Positions 5,702 through 7,600 of a stretch of DNA of 7,600 nucleotides are shown here, piece by piece. Numbering within the stretch: the stretch's first letter is position 1; each line of letters begins with the position of its first letter. Below the pieces are notes generated by a model that was given only the letters and a program-made list of their open reading frames with translations, made no database searches and was not told where the DNA came from. This DNA is from Acidobacteriota bacterium (GTDB lineage Bacteria; Acidobacteriota; Vicinamibacteria; Vicinamibacterales; UBA2999). The translations under genes and the position numbers were made by a program. The DNA is taken from the NCBI GenBank assembly GCA_013813075.1, contig JACCSI010000158.1, positions 1-7,600 on the forward strand, read 5' to 3'.

Positions 5702-7600
5702 ATGCGGGACGTGCCCGACGACGTCCTTCAACTGCCGCTGCAGTATCTGAAGGGCGTGGGCCCACGTAAGGCGGCCGACCTGAAGAAGGCGGGGCTGCTG
5801 ACCGTTGAGGATCTCCTCTTTCGCTTCCCGCTTCGTTACGAAGACCGCAGCCAACTCCAGCCAATCGCTTCCGTCAAACCCGGTCAAACGGTCGCCATCA
5901 GCGGCGAAGTGCTCTCAGCCAGTCTGCAAACAACCCGGCGCACCGGGTTCCGATTGTTTACTGCGCTCGTGCAGGACGCCACCGGCCAGATTCAAGCGGT
6001 GTGGCCCAATCAGGCGTTTCTCAAGGACGTCATCCGACCGCACACGCAGATCGTGTTGTACGGGAAGGCGGAGTATTGGGGCTCGCGCGGGATGCAGATC
6101 ACCGATCCCGAGTTCGAGATTCTCCGCGACACGGATGGTGAGGAGCCGGCGGGGATTCATACCGGCAGAATCGTCCCTGTCTACGAGCGCACGGGCAGCG
6201 TCACCACCAACATGCAGCGCAAGCTGGTGTGGGAAGCGATCGAGCAGTTGCCAGGCGAGATGTTCGACCCGGTGCCATCCGAGATCCGCACGCGCGAAGG
6301 CTGGCCCGGCCGGGCGGTCGCCCTGCGACGTGCGCACTTTCCCGATGCCGGCACCCCAGCCGACGCGCTCAATTCCTTCCAGACGCCGTCGCAGCGGCGG
6401 ATGATCTTCGAGGATTTCTTCGTCTTTCAGACCGGGCTGGCACTGCGGCGCCAGCAGAACGCGGAAGTGCGCAAGGCCCTCGTCTGCACGGTTGACGATC
6501 GCGTGCGACAAGCCGCGCGGGCGGTGCTCCCGTTCAAGCTCACGGACGGACAGCGGCAGGCGCTCGCCGAGATCGTCGCGGACCTGCAGAAACCGTGGCC
6601 GATGCAGCGCCTGCTCCAGGGCGATGTCGGCGCCGGCAAGACGATTGTCGCGGTGCTGGCGGCGCTAGTCGCCATGGAAAACCGCTACCAGGTCGCGTTC
6701 ATGGCCCCGACCGAGATCCTTGCCGAGCAGCACTTCCGGACGCTGCACAAGTGGCTTGGCGCGACGAAGCATCGCGTTGCGCTGTTGAGCGGCAAGGTCA
6801 CGGCGGCCGAGCGCCGCACGCTGCTGCCGTCGCTCGAGCGTGGCGACATCAGCCTCGTGGTCGGCACTCATGCGCTGGTACAGCAACAGGTCAAGTTCAA
6901 GGCGCTCGCCCTGGCGGTCGTCGACGAGCAGCACCGGTTTGGCGTCCTGCAGCGCGCGACGCTGGCGGCCAAGGGGCTTCATCCCGACGTGCTGGTGATG
7001 ACCGCGACGCCGATCCCACGGACGCTGGCGCTGACTGAATGCGGCGACATGGAAGTGTCCGTTATTCGCGGGCTGCCGCCGGGGCGCAAACCGGTGCGTA
7101 CGCTGGTCAAGCCCGACTCGCGGCGCCAGGACATCTACGACCTCGTTCGCCAGGAGATTCTGGCGGGCCGTCAGGCGTACGTGATCTACCCGCTCGTCGA
7201 GGAATCAGAAAAGGTGGACCTCAAGGCCGCGACGGCGATGGCGGAGCATCTGGCCCGCGATGTTTTTCCGGACCTCACGGTGGCCTTGCTGCACGGGCGC
7301 ATGAAAAGCGACGAGAAGGAGCGCGCGATGCGCGAGTTCGTCTCGGGCGCTTTAAACATCCTGGTCGCGACCACCGTCGTTGAAGTGGGCGTTGACGTAC
7401 CCAATGCTACGGTGATGGTCATCGAGCACGCCGAGCGCTTCGGGTTATCGCAGTTGCATCAGCTCCGCGGCCGGGTCGGGCGCGGCACTCACGAATCGGT
7501 CTGCGTGTTGCTATACCAATCGCCGTGGTCTGAAGAAGCCCGCGAGCGGCTCCAGGCGATGTCGGACACCAACGACGGCTTCGTGATCGCGGAGAAGGAC
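5702..7600 (+). CDS. recG: ATP-dependent DNA helicase RecG (C-terminus cut by window edge)
   Basis: RecG remodels stalled replication forks and branch-migrates Holliday junctions. 633 residues are visible of about 700 (E. coli 693), and the frame is open to the window edge. It begins LPLQYLKGVGPRKAADL (10-26), a helix-hairpin-helix-like start. The OB-fold wedge domain that splits the fork follows (about 55-160, including YEDRSQLQPIASVKPGQ). The helicase motifs are all present: GDVGAGKT Walker A (307-314), PTEILAEQH (motif Ia), VVGTHALVQ, DEQH Walker B (408-411), TATPIPRTLA (motif III), VATTVVEVGVDVPNA (motif V) and QLRGRVGR (587-594, motif VI). The ATG at 5702 lacks a strong Shine-Dalgarno sequence and is 18 bases after the previous stop, so it is probably read from the upstream transcript. 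The sequence is intact and typical; only the extreme C-terminus is out of view. Confidence 0.97.
   Translation, partial: MRDVPDDVLQLPLQYLKGVGPRKAADLKKAGLLTVEDLLFRFPLRYEDRSQLQPIASVKPGQTVAISGEVLSASLQTTRRTGFRLFTALVQDATGQIQAVWPNQAFLKDVIRPHTQIVLYGKAEYWGSRGMQITDPEFEILRDTDGEEPAGIHTGRIVPVYERTGSVTTNMQRKLVWEAIEQLPGEMFDPVPSEIRTREGWPGRAVALRRAHFPDAGTPADALNSFQTPSQRRMIFEDFFVFQTGLALRRQQNAEVRKALVCTVDDRVRQAARAVLPFKLTDGQRQALAEIVADLQKPWPMQRLLQGDVGAGKTIVAVLAALVAMENRYQVAFMAPTEILAEQHFRTLHKWLGATKHRVALLSGKVTAAERRTLLPSLERGDISLVVGTHALVQQQVKFKALALAVVDEQHRFGVLQRATLAAKGLHPDVLVMTATPIPRTLALTECGDMEVSVIRGLPPGRKPVRTLVKPDSRRQDIYDLVRQEILAGRQAYVIYPLVEESEKVDLKAATAMAEHLARDVFPDLTVALLHGRMKSDEKERAMREFVSGALNILVATTVVEVGVDVPNATVMVIEHAERFGLSQLHQLRGRVGRGTHESVCVLLYQSPWSEEARERLQAMSDTNDGFVIAEKD

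Overview
The window is GC-rich bacterial chromosomal DNA, almost fully coding, and holds no phage, transposon, CRISPR or RNA gene that I can see. The content (LexA of about 202 residues, a DUF3467 protein, endonuclease III, a Zincin_1-type metallopeptidase, an ECF sigma factor whose region 4 ends in a VKANFFHALANLKKLL-like helix, and a membrane anti-sigma factor with an FWDHF motif) is most like an Acidobacteriota genome, perhaps of the Vicinamibacteria. That placement is inferred from protein style alone; no rRNA gene is present to confirm it.

Left half, minus strand (2671 down to 1): lexA, a DUF3467 protein, nth, a small zinc metallopeptidase and rsmA, which runs off the left edge. The last three genes are tightly packed: nth and the peptidase share ATGA, and the peptidase and rsmA overlap by 17 bases. 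They look like one translationally coupled unit. lexA has a strong Shine-Dalgarno sequence, a plausible sigma-70 promoter, and a 16-bp dyad at the predicted transcription start that is a candidate self-operator. A 147-base gap separates lexA from the DUF3467 gene, so whether lexA co-transcribes with the rest is open.

Middle (2765-3268, plus strand): a decayed PfkB-family sugar kinase gene. Its N-terminal motif, central part and C-terminal tail are present and in frame, but two internal blocks are missing, including the catalytic and ATP-binding region.

Right half, plus strand: an ECF sigma factor and its membrane zinc-finger anti-sigma factor (ATGA overlap), then an exported helical Spy/CpxP-like protein and a second exported protein of unknown function. 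recG follows 18 bases later and runs off the right edge. The first four genes look like a cell-envelope stress module: the anti-sigma factor holds the sigma factor at the membrane, and the two secreted proteins are likely targets or sensor partners. recG may be co-transcribed with them, which would put a replication-fork repair helicase downstream of an envelope-stress regulator. The two halves diverge from the lexA promoter region.
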